NCBI RefSeq assembly: GCF_014646695.1
Contig: NZ_BMNT01000029.1
Location: forward strand, 62,001 to 126,000
Reading direction: 5' to 3'
Length of the DNA stretch: 64,000 bases
DNA from: Sphaerisporangium melleum
Lineage (GTDB): Bacteria > Actinomycetota > Actinomycetes > Streptosporangiales > Streptosporangiaceae
In this document: piece after piece, positions 36,931-45,328 of the stretch
How positions within the stretch are numbered: position 1 is the first letter of the stretch
How the letters are laid out: each line of letters starts with the position of its first letter
Position numbers and translations under genes: made by a program
Notes under the pieces: model-generated
Told to the model about the DNA's origin: nothing
What the model saw: the letters and a program-made list of their open reading frames with translations, nothing else
Database searches by the model: none

Positions 36931-37712
36931 TGGCCCAGCTCACCGCGCAGGTCTCGGCCCGCTCGACCCTGGCCGTGCTGGAGCGCGGCCTGACCCTCTA
37001 TCGCCGGCTGTGGGCGGCCTCGGCGCTGTCGACCTTCCTGCTGCCCGTGCTGTTCTTGATCAGCATCGGCATGGGGGTCGGCGGGTACGTCGGCGAGGTC
37101 GGCGGGGTCGACTACCTGTCGTGGATCGTCCCCGGCGTGCTGGCCTCCACCGCCTTCCAGATGGCGGTCGGCGAGTGCACCTACTTCGTGCTGGGCGACT
37201 TCAAATGGTCGCGGGCCTACCACGCCATGGCAGCCACCCCCGTCCAGCCCGGCGACATGGTGTGCGGCTGGCTGGCCTACGTGGTGATCCGCGTCGAGAT
37301 CGCGGTGGTGGTCTTTCTGGCCGTCACCTCGCTGTTCGGCGCGCTGCGCTCCCCGTGGGCGGTGCTCACCCCGCTGGTGTGCGCCCTGGTGGCCCTGGCC
37401 TCGGCCGCCCCCACCATGGCGTTCGCCGCGAGCATCGACCACGACAGCTACTTCGCGCTGCTGTTCCGCTTCGTGATGATCCCCGCCTCGCTGTTCTCCG
37501 GGGTGTTCTTCCCCGTGGAGCAGCTGCCCGCCCTGGTGCGGCCGCTGGCCTACCTGTCCCCGCTGTGGCACGGAGTCGAGCTCGACCGCGCCGCCACCCT
37601 GGGGGCCGCCCCGCCCTGGCCGGTCGCCGCGCACCTGGCCTGCCTGCTGGCCTTCGCCGCCGCCGGCACGCTGTGGGCCTTTCGCGCCTTCCGCAAACGA
37701 CTGCAGGACTGA
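36930..37712 (+). CDS. ABC-2 type permease, first of two (NodJ/DrrB-like)
   Basis: This 260-residue membrane protein of the ABC-2 transporter family has six predicted helices and features such as VLFLISIGMGVGGYVG, YLSWIVPGVLASTAFQ and a conserved AYLSPLWHGVEL near the end. It starts on the last base of the ATPase stop codon (TGATG overlap). It pairs with the second permease as a heterodimer. The cargo is unknown; relatives export antibiotics or lipo-oligosaccharides. Confidence 0.9.
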   Translation: MAQLTAQVSARSTLAVLERGLTLYRRLWAASALSTFLLPVLFLISIGMGVGGYVGEVGGVDYLSWIVPGVLASTAFQMAVGECTYFVLGDFKWSRAYHAMAATPVQPGDMVCGWLAYVVIRVEIAVVVFLAVTSLFGALRSPWAVLTPLVCALVALASAAPTMAFAASIDHDSYFALLFRFVMIPASLFSGVFFPVEQLPALVRPLAYLSPLWHGVELDRAATLGAAPPWPVAAHLACLLAFAAAGTLWAFRAFRKRLQD

Positions 37713-37717
37713 CATCC

Positions 37718-38533
37718 ATGATGACCACCATGATCGCCGCCCGCCTTGCCCCCCAAGGGGCGGCCCCCGGGCGGGTCGGCGCGGTGATCGGCCGCAACCT
37801 CGGGGCGCTGCGCTCGGGCCCGTCGTACTGGCTGGTGCTGCTGTCGGGCTTCTTCGAGCCGCTGCTGTACCTGCTGTCCATCGGCGTGGGCGTCGGCGCG
37901 CTGGTCGGCGAGCTCACCGTCGCCGGGCGGGCGCTGTCGTACGCCGCCTACGTCGCGCCGGCCATGCTGGCCGTGTCGGCCATGACCGGGGCACTGGCCG
38001 AGACCACCTTCAACTTCTTCCACAAGATGAAGTACCAGAAGGTCTTCGACGCCATGCTCGCCACCCCGGTGCGGCCACTGGAGCTCGCGCTCGGCGAGCT
38101 GGGCTGGGCCATGATCCGCGGTTCCCTCTACACCGCGGTGTTCCTGCTGATCATGGTCGGGCTGGGGCTGGCCGAGCCGCTGTGGGCGCTGGCCGCCTTC
38201 CCCGCCACCGTCCTGGTCGGGGTGGCGTTCGGCGCCTGCGGCATGGCGGTCAGCACGCTGATGCGCGGCTGGCAGGACTTCGACCTGATCACCACCGGCC
38301 AGTTCGCGCTGTTCCTGTTCTCCGGCACCTTCTCCCCCGTCGGCGACTACCCGGCGGCCGTGCAGGTGCTCGTGCAGGTCACCCCGCTGTACCACGCGAT
38401 CGAGCTGGTGCGCGGGCTGTGCATCGGCGACGCGCACCTCGGCCTGCTCGGGCACGCCGCCTACCTTTGCGCCATGGCCGCCGCCGGCCTGTGGTTCGCC
38501 GCCCGGCGGCTGCAGCGACGGCTGTGCGTCTGA
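37718..38533 (+). CDS. ABC-2 type permease, second of two (NodJ/DrrB-like)
   Basis: This 271-residue ABC-2 permease is similar in layout to its neighbour: PLLYLLSIGVGVGALVG, SYAAYVAPAMLAVSAMTGAL, FLFSGTFSPVGDYPA and QVTPLYHAIELVRG. ATG 37718 lies 5 bp after the preceding stop, and a second ATG follows at once. Two distinct permeases and one ATPase are a standard exporter set. Confidence 0.9.
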   Translation: MMTTMIAARLAPQGAAPGRVGAVIGRNLGALRSGPSYWLVLLSGFFEPLLYLLSIGVGVGALVGELTVAGRALSYAAYVAPAMLAVSAMTGALAETTFNFFHKMKYQKVFDAMLATPVRPLELALGELGWAMIRGSLYTAVFLLIMVGLGLAEPLWALAAFPATVLVGVAFGACGMAVSTLMRGWQDFDLITTGQFALFLFSGTFSPVGDYPAAVQVLVQVTPLYHAIELVRGLCIGDAHLGLLGHAAYLCAMAAAGLWFAARRLQRRLCV

Positions 38534-38650
38534 CCCTGTCAGGGTGGTTGAACCCGCTCCGGGCGGCGTGACAGCCTCGGGAACGGCACACCCGCCGGCC
38601 CAGGTCCCAGCAGGGCCGCGGCGGCGTGAACGGCGAAACGGAGCGGGAGC

Positions 38651-39358
38651 ATGGACCACGGAAAGCTGCGGGCGCGATTCGCCACCCTGACCACCGCCTA
38701 CCTGGCCGACGCCTGCATCCGCGCCGGCGTCCCGGTGCGCTGCGCGCCCGCGGGCCTGCGCCCGCTGTCGCCCGGCGGCCGGATCGCCGGTCCGGCGCTG
38801 CCCGCCCGGCACGCCGGCAGCGTCGATGTGTTCCTCGAGGCGTTCGAGCACGCACGGCCCGGCTCGGTGCTGGTGGCCGACAACGGCGGCCGGCTGGACG
38901 AGGCGTGCGTGGGCGACCTGGTGGTGCTGGAGGCCCGGGCCGCCGGCCTGGACGGGGTCGTGATCTTCGGCCTGCACCGCGACAGCGCCGACATCCGCGC
39001 CATCGGCCTGCCCGTCTTCAGCCTCGGCGCGATCCCGGCCGGCCCGCCGGCCCCGAGGGAGCGGCCGGCCGGCGCCCTGTCCTCGGCGACGGTGGGCGAG
39101 TGGACGGTCACGCCCGCCGACCTGGTCGCCGGCGACGACGACGGCGTGCTGTTCATCCCCGCCGAGGCCGCCGAAGAGCTGTTCACCCTCGCCGAGCGCA
39201 TCCGCGACACCGAGCGCCGCCAGGCCGAGCACATCAGGACCGGCCGCACGCTGCGCGCCCAGGTGCGCTTCGAGGCCTATCTCGACCGGCGCCGGCACGA
39301 GCCCTCCTTCACCTTCCGCGAGCACCTGCGCGCCATCGGCGGCGCCATCGAGGAGTGA
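38651..39358 (+). CDS. RraA-family protein (HMG aldolase-like)
   Basis: This 235-residue protein of the RraA/methyltransferase-like superfamily has LADACIRAGVPVR, VLVADNGGRLDEACVGDL, GLHRDSADIRAIGLPVFS with the conserved R-D pair of 4-hydroxy-4-methyl-2-oxoglutarate aldolases, and VTPADLVAGDDDGVLFIP. It may be an aldolase/oxaloacetate decarboxylase rather than the RNase E inhibitor its name suggests. GGAGC lies before the ATG. The C-terminal ~45 residues extend beyond the minimal fold. It has no evident operon partner. Confidence 0.86.
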   Translation: MDHGKLRARFATLTTAYLADACIRAGVPVRCAPAGLRPLSPGGRIAGPALPARHAGSVDVFLEAFEHARPGSVLVADNGGRLDEACVGDLVVLEARAAGLDGVVIFGLHRDSADIRAIGLPVFSLGAIPAGPPAPRERPAGALSSATVGEWTVTPADLVAGDDDGVLFIPAEAAEELFTLAERIRDTERRQAEHIRTGRTLRAQVRFEAYLDRRRHEPSFTFREHLRAIGGAIEE

Positions 39359-39598
39359 CCCCCGCCCGCGCCCGCAGGGCGGCGATCAGCCCGGACAGGT
39401 TCCCCGCGCGGCGGCATGGGCGCAGGCGGTGGGTGGCCCCCCCTGCGGGGCGCGGATCTGGGCCGCGGCCGTCGCCGGGCACCGCGAGCCGCCTGGCGCG
39501 GCGACGGGCCACAACGCCCCTGCCACCGACAGGGCGCGGGATGCCGGGGCGGCGGGATCACTTGCCAGGCGTATCGAATACGTGTTCCACTGTAGGTC

Positions 39599-40585
39599 AT
39601 GCGTTTCGACGCCCTTCCCCTTGTCGATCACGCCCCGGTGTCCCGGCCGCGCATCGAGCGCCGCGCTGTGCGCCGGGTCCTGGGTGAGACCACCTGCTAT
39701 GAGATGCCGGCCCGCACCGTCATCGAGCGGGTGCCCGAGACCGCCGGGCTCGGCCTGTCCTTCGCGGTCAGCCCCTACCGCGGCTGCGCCCACGCCTGCC
39801 TGTACTGCGGCGCCCGGCGCGCCCACCGCTACCTCGGGCTGGACGGCGAGCGCGACTTCGGCTCGGCCATCGTGGTCAAGACCGACGCCGCCCGGCGGCT
39901 GCGCGCCGAGCTGGCCTCGCCGCGCTGGGCGGGCGAGACGATCGGTGTGGGGCTGAGCGGTGACTGCTACCAGGACGCCGAGGAGGTCTACCGGCTGATG
40001 CCCGGTGTCCTCGCCGCGCTGCGTGACGCGGGCAACCCGTTCAGGGTGATGACCAAGAGCGCGCTGATCCTGCGCGACGCCGAGCTGATCGCCGAAGCGG
40101 CCGAGGTCGCCGAGGTCGAGGCGCGGGTGTCGATCGGGTTCGTCGACGACCGGTTGCGGCGGGTGGTCGAGCCGGGGGCGCCCAGCGCGCAAAAACGCCT
40201 GGAGCTGTGCGCCGAGCTCGGCGAGCGCGGCGTGCCCTGCGGGGTGCTGATGGCGCCGATCCTGCCGTGCCTGACCGATTCGGAGGACCAGCTGCGCGCC
40301 GTGGTGCGCCGGGTCGCCGAGGCGGGCGCGGTCAGCCTCACTCCCCTGGTGCTGCGCCTGCCGCCCGGCGCCCGCGAGTGGTATCTGAAGTGGCTCGCCG
40401 AGGAACACCCGCGCCTGGTGCCGCGCTACCAGGAGCTGTACGGCGCGGGGCCGGTCGCCGCGCAGGACTACCGGAGCCGGGTCGAGGGCCGGGTCGCCGA
40501 GCTGGCCCGGCTGTACGGCATCGGCGCCCGCCGGGCCCCGTGGACGCCGCGCCGCGCCGCCGACCACCAGCTCGCCCTGCTGTAG
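39599..40585 (+). CDS. Radical SAM protein (Rv2578c family)
   Basis: This 328-residue protein has the [4Fe-4S] motif CAHACLYC within SPYRGCAHACLYCGARRAH, GLSGDCYQDAE and VMTKSALILRDAEL. This arrangement is that of the SplB-like Rv2578c/PA0069 radical SAM group. The family is widespread in Actinobacteria but the substrate is unknown; DNA-lesion repair has been guessed from distant similarity to spore photoproduct lyase. ATG 39599 is preceded by an AT-rich promoter-like stretch (39570-39595) and little leader. Confidence 0.88.
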   Translation: MRFDALPLVDHAPVSRPRIERRAVRRVLGETTCYEMPARTVIERVPETAGLGLSFAVSPYRGCAHACLYCGARRAHRYLGLDGERDFGSAIVVKTDAARRLRAELASPRWAGETIGVGLSGDCYQDAEEVYRLMPGVLAALRDAGNPFRVMTKSALILRDAELIAEAAEVAEVEARVSIGFVDDRLRRVVEPGAPSAQKRLELCAELGERGVPCGVLMAPILPCLTDSEDQLRAVVRRVAEAGAVSLTPLVLRLPPGAREWYLKWLAEEHPRLVPRYQELYGAGPVAAQDYRSRVEGRVAELARLYGIGARRAPWTPRRAADHQLALL

Positions 40586-40589
40586 CCAA

Positions 40590-40609
40590 GCCGGGGTTTC
40601 CTCCCCGGC
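40590..40609 (+). terminator. Hairpin after the radical SAM gene
   Basis: GCCGGGG (40590-40596) pairs with CCCCGGC (40603-40609) around a pyrimidine-rich 6-base loop, five bases past the stop codon. Confidence 0.5.
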
Positions 40610-40735
40610 ATGTCCCGGCCGCTGTTGGGGTGCCCCCGGAATACGGCAGAAACGGGCCGCGCAGTTGATCACTGATCGTTGGACTCGCTGGGTTCCGGCT
40701 CACGATGGCGACCGGGTGCCGGGGGGAGGCGTCGA

Positions 40736-42400
40736 TCAGCGTGCCGGGATGGTCACCGCGGACGGGTGTGCTTCGTCGTGGAAGAGTTCGAAGGTCGTCG
40801 TGTGCGCTGTCGTGGCGTGCTCGGCGGGTTCGCCGCCGCCGAGGTTGCGGGCGAATCGGGGGAAGGCGCCGGCGGAGACCTGGACGCGGAGCCGGTGTCC
40901 CTTCTTGAAGCGGTAGGCGGTCGGTGACAGGTGCACGGTGGCGCGGGTGGCGCCGTCGGTGTCGACGTGCACGAGGTCGTCGCACACGTTGAGCGACGTG
41001 CCGCGGGGATCGACGTCGCACAGCCGCACGAACACATCCGTGCTGGGCCGGTTCGCGCCTACCCAGACCTCGGCGGTGACCTGGCCGATGACCTCCAGGT
41101 CGTCAGTGAGCGGTGCTCCGGTGAAGGTGAGCACATCGGGGCGCTCTTCCAGCTTCCGGTTGTCGACGGAGCCGGCGCCGGTGGGGTTGAGTTTGGCTCC
41201 GCCGAGGGAGGGGGTGGGGTCGTTCGGGTCGTAGATGAACGTCGATGGCGGTGCCGCGGATCCCGCCGTGCCGGCCAGGGTGCCGTCGGCGCGTAGATGG
41301 AGTTGCCGGGGCTCGTATCCGGTGGGTGGCCATGAGGCGAAGTCGCGCCATTCGTCGGCGCCCATCACATACAGCCGCACCGGGGCCCGGGGCGGGGGCT
41401 CCTGGCCGGTGGCGACAGCGGAGCCCCACTCGACGACCTGGGCGATGGAGGCGCCCATGCCGCGCGGGTCGGCGTGCCACCACGGGCCGACGGTCAGCCG
41501 GGGCTTGCGGCCGGCGTCGACGAGGGTGGTGAAGTCCTGGAGCTGGTCGGCGAGGAAGATGTCGTACCAGCCGGTGACGGAGCTGACCGGCACGGTGACG
41601 TCGGCGACGGTGCCGCTGCGGTCCAGGCCCTCCAGGTAGGTGCTGTCGGGGTCGTGGCGCACGATCTGCTGGAAGAACTCCGACGTGCGGCCGAGCAACG
41701 CCTGGTCGACGTCGGTGACGGGCAGGGTGTTCATCGCGTTGGCGATGCGGCGGCGGTCGGCGCCGACCATCGACCGCAGCAGGTAGCCGCGCCGTTCCTG
41801 CGCGGCGGGCAGGGATGAGCCGTCGCGGCGCTGAGGGGCGGTGTTCCAGGAGAAGTTCGTGATCGTTTCGAGGTCGACCCTGCCGGGCCGCATCAGGCCC
41901 AGCGCGAGCCGGGAGGAGGTGATGTGCGGGACCATCGCCTTGACCTCGGGCGGCAGGGCGTCGGCGATCGCCCATTGGGTGTAGCCGAAGTAGCTGGACC
42001 CGGCCAGGATCACCTGGCCGCTGGACCAGGGTTGGCCGGCGAGCCAGCGCAGGGTGGCGAGGCCGTCGGCGCGTTCGTTGCGCATCGCCAGGAACTCGCC
42101 GTCCGACCCGAACGTGCCGCGGGTGCTGACGATCAGTACTTGCAGGCCGCGTTCGGCGAGTACGGGTCCATAAAGCCAGCCGAGGGGGCCGCCGCGCCCG
42201 TAGGCGGTGCGGACGACGACGACGGGAATCTCGCTCAGCGATCCTGCGCGGGTCTCACGCGGGGCCCAGTGGTCGGCCAGGAGCGTGGCGCCGTCGTCCA
42301 TCGGAATCCGCAGGCCGCGTTCGACGCGGACCCGGCGGGAGGTGGCGGGCGGGAGCGGAGCCATGCGCTCCGCGAGGCGTCCGAGTGCGGTCATGGTCAT
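40736..42400 (-). CDS. CocE/NonD-family serine hydrolase (X-Pro peptidase-like)
   Basis: This 554-residue hydrolase has an N-terminal alpha/beta-hydrolase domain with nucleophile motif GSSYFGY, an acid in VTGWYDIFLADQ and catalytic-His region VGPWWHADPRG. A C-terminal jelly-roll domain (about residue 400 onward) contains VWVGANRPSTDVFVRLCDV. The family cleaves esters (cocaine esterase, acyl esters) or X-Pro peptides. It has no signal peptide. ATG 42400 overlaps the stop of the upstream quinone oxidoreductase gene, so translation is coupled and both are probably under the divergent TetR gene. Confidence 0.9.
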   Translation of the reverse strand: MTMTALGRLAERMAPLPPATSRRVRVERGLRIPMDDGATLLADHWAPRETRAGSLSEIPVVVVRTAYGRGGPLGWLYGPVLAERGLQVLIVSTRGTFGSDGEFLAMRNERADGLATLRWLAGQPWSSGQVILAGSSYFGYTQWAIADALPPEVKAMVPHITSSRLALGLMRPGRVDLETITNFSWNTAPQRRDGSSLPAAQERRGYLLRSMVGADRRRIANAMNTLPVTDVDQALLGRTSEFFQQIVRHDPDSTYLEGLDRSGTVADVTVPVSSVTGWYDIFLADQLQDFTTLVDAGRKPRLTVGPWWHADPRGMGASIAQVVEWGSAVATGQEPPPRAPVRLYVMGADEWRDFASWPPTGYEPRQLHLRADGTLAGTAGSAAPPSTFIYDPNDPTPSLGGAKLNPTGAGSVDNRKLEERPDVLTFTGAPLTDDLEVIGQVTAEVWVGANRPSTDVFVRLCDVDPRGTSLNVCDDLVHVDTDGATRATVHLSPTAYRFKKGHRLRVQVSAGAFPRFARNLGGGEPAEHATTAHTTTFELFHDEAHPSAVTIPAR

Positions 42401-43389
42401 GCCTCCGGGGTGAGCACGATGCGGCCGTTGACCTCACGGTTCTCCATACGCTGGTGGGCGGTGACGGCCTGGCTGAACGGCAGTACGTCGACCTCGATCT
42501 GCGCCAGGCCGGCGGCGGTCGCCTCGACGGCCGAGGCCAGCGCGGCGGGAACGGCTTGCGGGTGGGCGGGCAGGAACGCGCCGGCGTTGTAGCCGGACAC
42601 GGTGATGCTGCGGAACCACAGCTGGTTGGTGTCCACCACGTGGCCCCAGTCGTCCGAGGCGTTGCCCGCCGCGATCAGGCGGCTGCCCGGCCGCATCACC
42701 TCGAAGCTCCGGGTGCGCAGCGTCCCGCCGACGGGGTCGATCACGACGTCGAACTTCTCATCGCCCAGGACACCGAGCAGCTCCGTGGAGTCCACGATCT
42801 GGTCGTAGGGCAGCCGGCTCGCCCGGCCGGCGGCCAGTTTGCCCGGCAGGACCGTGCCCACGACGCGGGAGGCGCCGAGCTGTTTGGCCACACCCGGGAA
42901 CCCGGCGGCCAGCCCGCCCAGCGCCCCGTGCACCAAAACGCTGTCCCCCTCGGCCAGGTGCGCGACCCGGGTGAGCGCGACGTGCGCCATCGCGGCGTTC
43001 GGGACCACCGACACCGCCAGCGCCGGGTCGATGCCGCGTCCCTCGATCGAGACGGACAGCGCGGCCTTGGCGATGTAGACCGAGGCGTAACCGCCGGTGC
43101 CGGTACCCGCGGACAAAGCGACCACGTGCTCCCCGACACTCAGGCCGGTCACGCCCTCACCGAGCGCGCGCACGGTGCCGGCGACCTCCAGGCCCGACAC
43201 GAACGGCGGCTGCGGCATACCAGGCTGGTCCTTGTACCGGCCCTGCCGCAGATACAGGTCGATCAGGCCGACCGCGGCGTGCGAGACGTCGATCGCGACC
43301 TCTCCCGGCCCGGGGACCGGGTCCGCAAGATCGGTGATCAGTTTGAGGACCGCCGGGTCTCCGAACCGGGTGACATGCACTGCCTGCAT
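42397..43389 (-). CDS. Zinc-type/quinone oxidoreductase (MDR family)
   Basis: This 330-residue medium-chain dehydrogenase/reductase of the quinone-oxidoreductase type binds NADPH (VLVHGALGGLAAGFPGVAKQ, in place of the usual AxGGVG) and lacks the zinc-ligand pattern of alcohol dehydrogenases. GLEVAGTVRALGEGV and DVVIDPVGG are family-typical. ATG 43389 has AAGGAC upstream. It heads a two-gene operon with the CocE-like hydrolase and is divergent from tetR across a 120-bp gap with a long inverted repeat. Confidence 0.92.
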   Translation of the reverse strand: MQAVHVTRFGDPAVLKLITDLADPVPGPGEVAIDVSHAAVGLIDLYLRQGRYKDQPGMPQPPFVSGLEVAGTVRALGEGVTGLSVGEHVVALSAGTGTGGYASVYIAKAALSVSIEGRGIDPALAVSVVPNAAMAHVALTRVAHLAEGDSVLVHGALGGLAAGFPGVAKQLGASRVVGTVLPGKLAAGRASRLPYDQIVDSTELLGVLGDEKFDVVIDPVGGTLRTRSFEVMRPGSRLIAAGNASDDWGHVVDTNQLWFRSITVSGYNAGAFLPAHPQAVPAALASAVEATAAGLAQIEVDVLPFSQAVTAHQRMENREVNGRIVLTPEA

Positions 43390-43439
43390 GAACCTGTCCT
43401 TCCACATGCGACACATCCGCGTCGCCATTTAGCACACCT

Positions 43440-43489
43440 CATGATGCGTTAACTGGAACCTAGCACGAAGACTCACTTAACGCATCATG
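43440..43489. promoter_or_regulatory. Inverted repeat between divergent operons (TetR operator)
   Basis: CATGATGCGTTAA (43440-43452) and its exact complement (43477-43489) are separated by 24 bp. Each arm probably binds one TetR dimer or half of a larger complex, so the two divergent promoters can be repressed together. TTATAGT at 43496-43502 could be the tetR -10, implying a leaderless tetR mRNA. Confidence 0.65.
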
Positions 43490-43509
43490 GTGCGCGTTAT
43501 AGTTGTCGC

Positions 43510-44187
43510 ATGAAGGAACGAGCACGGTCCGCCCAGGACAAGGAACAGCGGTCGCAGGATCTGCTCACAGCCGCGCAGGCGCTGGCCACCGAGCTGGGCG
43601 GCGTCCGGTTCATCACCGTGCAGGCGGTCACCGAGCGCGCGGGCTTGCACCGCACCGGAGTGCGCCGCTACTACTCCAGCCGAGAGGAACTCCTGCTCGA
43701 GCTCGCCGAACAGGGCTGGGCCCAATGGCGGGCCGCGATCGCCGCACAGACGGCCGAGCGCACCGGCCTGGGGCCCGAAGACGTCGCCGGCATCGTCACC
43801 GACACGATCATCGCCCTTCCGGTGTTCTGCGACCTGCTCACCCACGTCGCTCTGAGCCTGGAGGGCGACGTGGCCATGGAACGCGCACGCCAGTACAAGA
43901 CACACTCGTTCGCCGCCTACGACGCGATCGTGGAGGACCTGAACCGCGCCGGCTCGATGACCCCCGACCAGCTGCGAGGACTCATCGCCGCCACCCTCGC
44001 CCTCGCCGCCAACGGGTGGCAGGTGTCCCACCCCACACCCACCCTCGCCGCCCTCTACCAGCAAGTACCCGAATGGGGCCACGCCGCCTTCGCCTTCGCC
44101 CCACGACTGAAACTGCTCCTGACCGCACTCGCCGTCGGCCTGCACACCGTCATCCCCGCCCCCGACCCGGCTTCGGCCCCGGACTGA
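43510..44187 (+). CDS. TetR-family regulator
   Basis: This 225-residue TetR-family repressor has the HTH ITVQAVTERAGLHRTGVRRYY followed by SSREELLLELAEQGW. The C-terminal domain matches the TetR_C group with CDLLTHVALSLEGDV. It is divergent from the quinone reductase/CocE operon and separated from it by a 13-bp-arm inverted repeat, which makes control of that operon very likely. The start ATG at 43510 has no ribosome-binding site and may be leaderless. Confidence 0.92.
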   Translation: MKERARSAQDKEQRSQDLLTAAQALATELGGVRFITVQAVTERAGLHRTGVRRYYSSREELLLELAEQGWAQWRAAIAAQTAERTGLGPEDVAGIVTDTIIALPVFCDLLTHVALSLEGDVAMERARQYKTHSFAAYDAIVEDLNRAGSMTPDQLRGLIAATLALAANGWQVSHPTPTLAALYQQVPEWGHAAFAFAPRLKLLLTALAVGLHTVIPAPDPASAPD

Positions 44188-44224
44188 ACCGTCCAAGCCC
44201 CCGGCACCACCTCCCCACCGCGCC

Positions 44225-44360
44225 GAGCGAAGGGGCTCTACCTGGGCCGCGCCGACTACCGGTTCGGCCCCGCATTCCGCGCCAGCATCAACGGGACCGG
44301 CGGACCGCTGTCCGACGACGCAGCCCACCACCGATGGAAGTACTACTGCGAAGAGCAACG
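44225..44360 (+). pseudogene. Coding-like fragment without start
   Basis: One frame shows marked third-position G/C and a natural-looking translation (GLYLGRADYRFGPAF, then RASINGTGG and HRWKYYCEEQ). It has no start codon or ribosome-binding site and runs into the convergent YdeI-type gene. I do not recognise the family. It looks like the remains of a gene cut on both sides. Confidence 0.35.
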
Positions 44361-44370
44361 GGCTGGGCGT

Positions 44371-44970
44371 TCAACTGCCGAGGGCGCGCTTTTGCGGGTG
44401 GATCGCCTCGCCGCGGGCGAGCATGTCAACGAACTGGGTGATACGGCGGGCTCGGGTCTCGGCGCGTTTGGCGCTTGCGATCCGATAGAGAACGGCGTAG
44501 CGGTTCTGGGAGGTGAGGATGTCGAACATCGCTTGCGCCTGGGGTTTCGCGGCCAATGCGGCGGCCAGGTCGGCCGGCACCTCGATGCCGGCTTGTCCCG
44601 CGTAGGCCGCGTCCCAACGGCCGTCGGCCTTGGCGCGTTCGACCTCGGTCATTCCGGACGGATGCATCCGGCCTTCGCTGATCAGACGGGTGACGAGGTC
44701 AACGTTACGCGCCGACCAGGAACTCCGCCGTCCGCGAGGGGTGAAGCGCCGGCAGAAGGTGATCTCATCCCGCCGTCGTAGCCGGCCGTCGATCCAGCCG
44801 TGGCACAGGGCTTCGTCGAGCGCCTGGTCGTAGGTCAAGCTCGTGGGCCGGGTCGTGTTCCGCTTGGCGAGGACCAGTCACACCCCTGCCGAGCTGTCGT
44901 GGTGCCTGCTGAGCCACTCCCGCCAGGCTCGGGCGTCGGTAACGGTCAGTTCCAGTGGTTCGTTGCTCAT
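44371..44970 (-). pseudogene. YdeI/OmpD-associated family gene with internal opal codon
   Basis: The full frame from ATG 44970 would encode 199 residues of the YdeI/OmpD-associated (bacteriocin-protection-like) family. The start MSNEPLELTVTDARAWREWL and the core ALDEALCHGWIDG, FTPRGRRSSWSARNV and AKADGRWDAAYAGQ are all in one frame. TGA occurs at codon 31 (44878-44880), exactly where relatives have Trp in GVWLVLAKK, suggesting a TGG-to-TGA change. Translation could restart only at a TTG (44838) with no ribosome-binding site, losing 44 residues. It is probably inactive unless the stop is an error. Confidence 0.8.
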
Positions 44971-45328
44971 CGTTCGTTCGCCCTCGTGGTCATGAAAGGG
45001 ATGGTCGTCGGCGGTCGTCAGAAGATGGGAGCCCGGGACGGGGACCTGCCGGAAGTGGCGCTGGATCGGTCAGCGGCGAGCCGGCCGATCAGGTCCTTCG
45101 CCACGCCGCCACCGCGACCTCTGGGCGAATGACGCCGGCCCGCCTTCACCAGGTCTTGCCGGCCTGCTCCCGATCGTGTGGTCGATCCGGTCGAAGAAGC
45201 CGGTGAGCGCGATGTCAAGAATGCGGGATCCGACGTCTCCATGGGTGCCGGCGCGAACAGCCGCGCGAAGCCGACGATGGTTGGCGGGCCGGAGCCTGGC
45301 GCTGATCAGCCTGTTCCGGCGGCCGAGG
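44971..45328. other. Intergenic region with a possible decayed frame
   Basis: No intact gene is seen. On the minus strand near 45160-45260 one frame reads VGSRILDIALTGFFDRIDHT with reasonable codon use but no start or similarity that I recognise. It may be a gene remnant. The right end abuts the HelR-type gene's stop. Confidence 0.35.
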
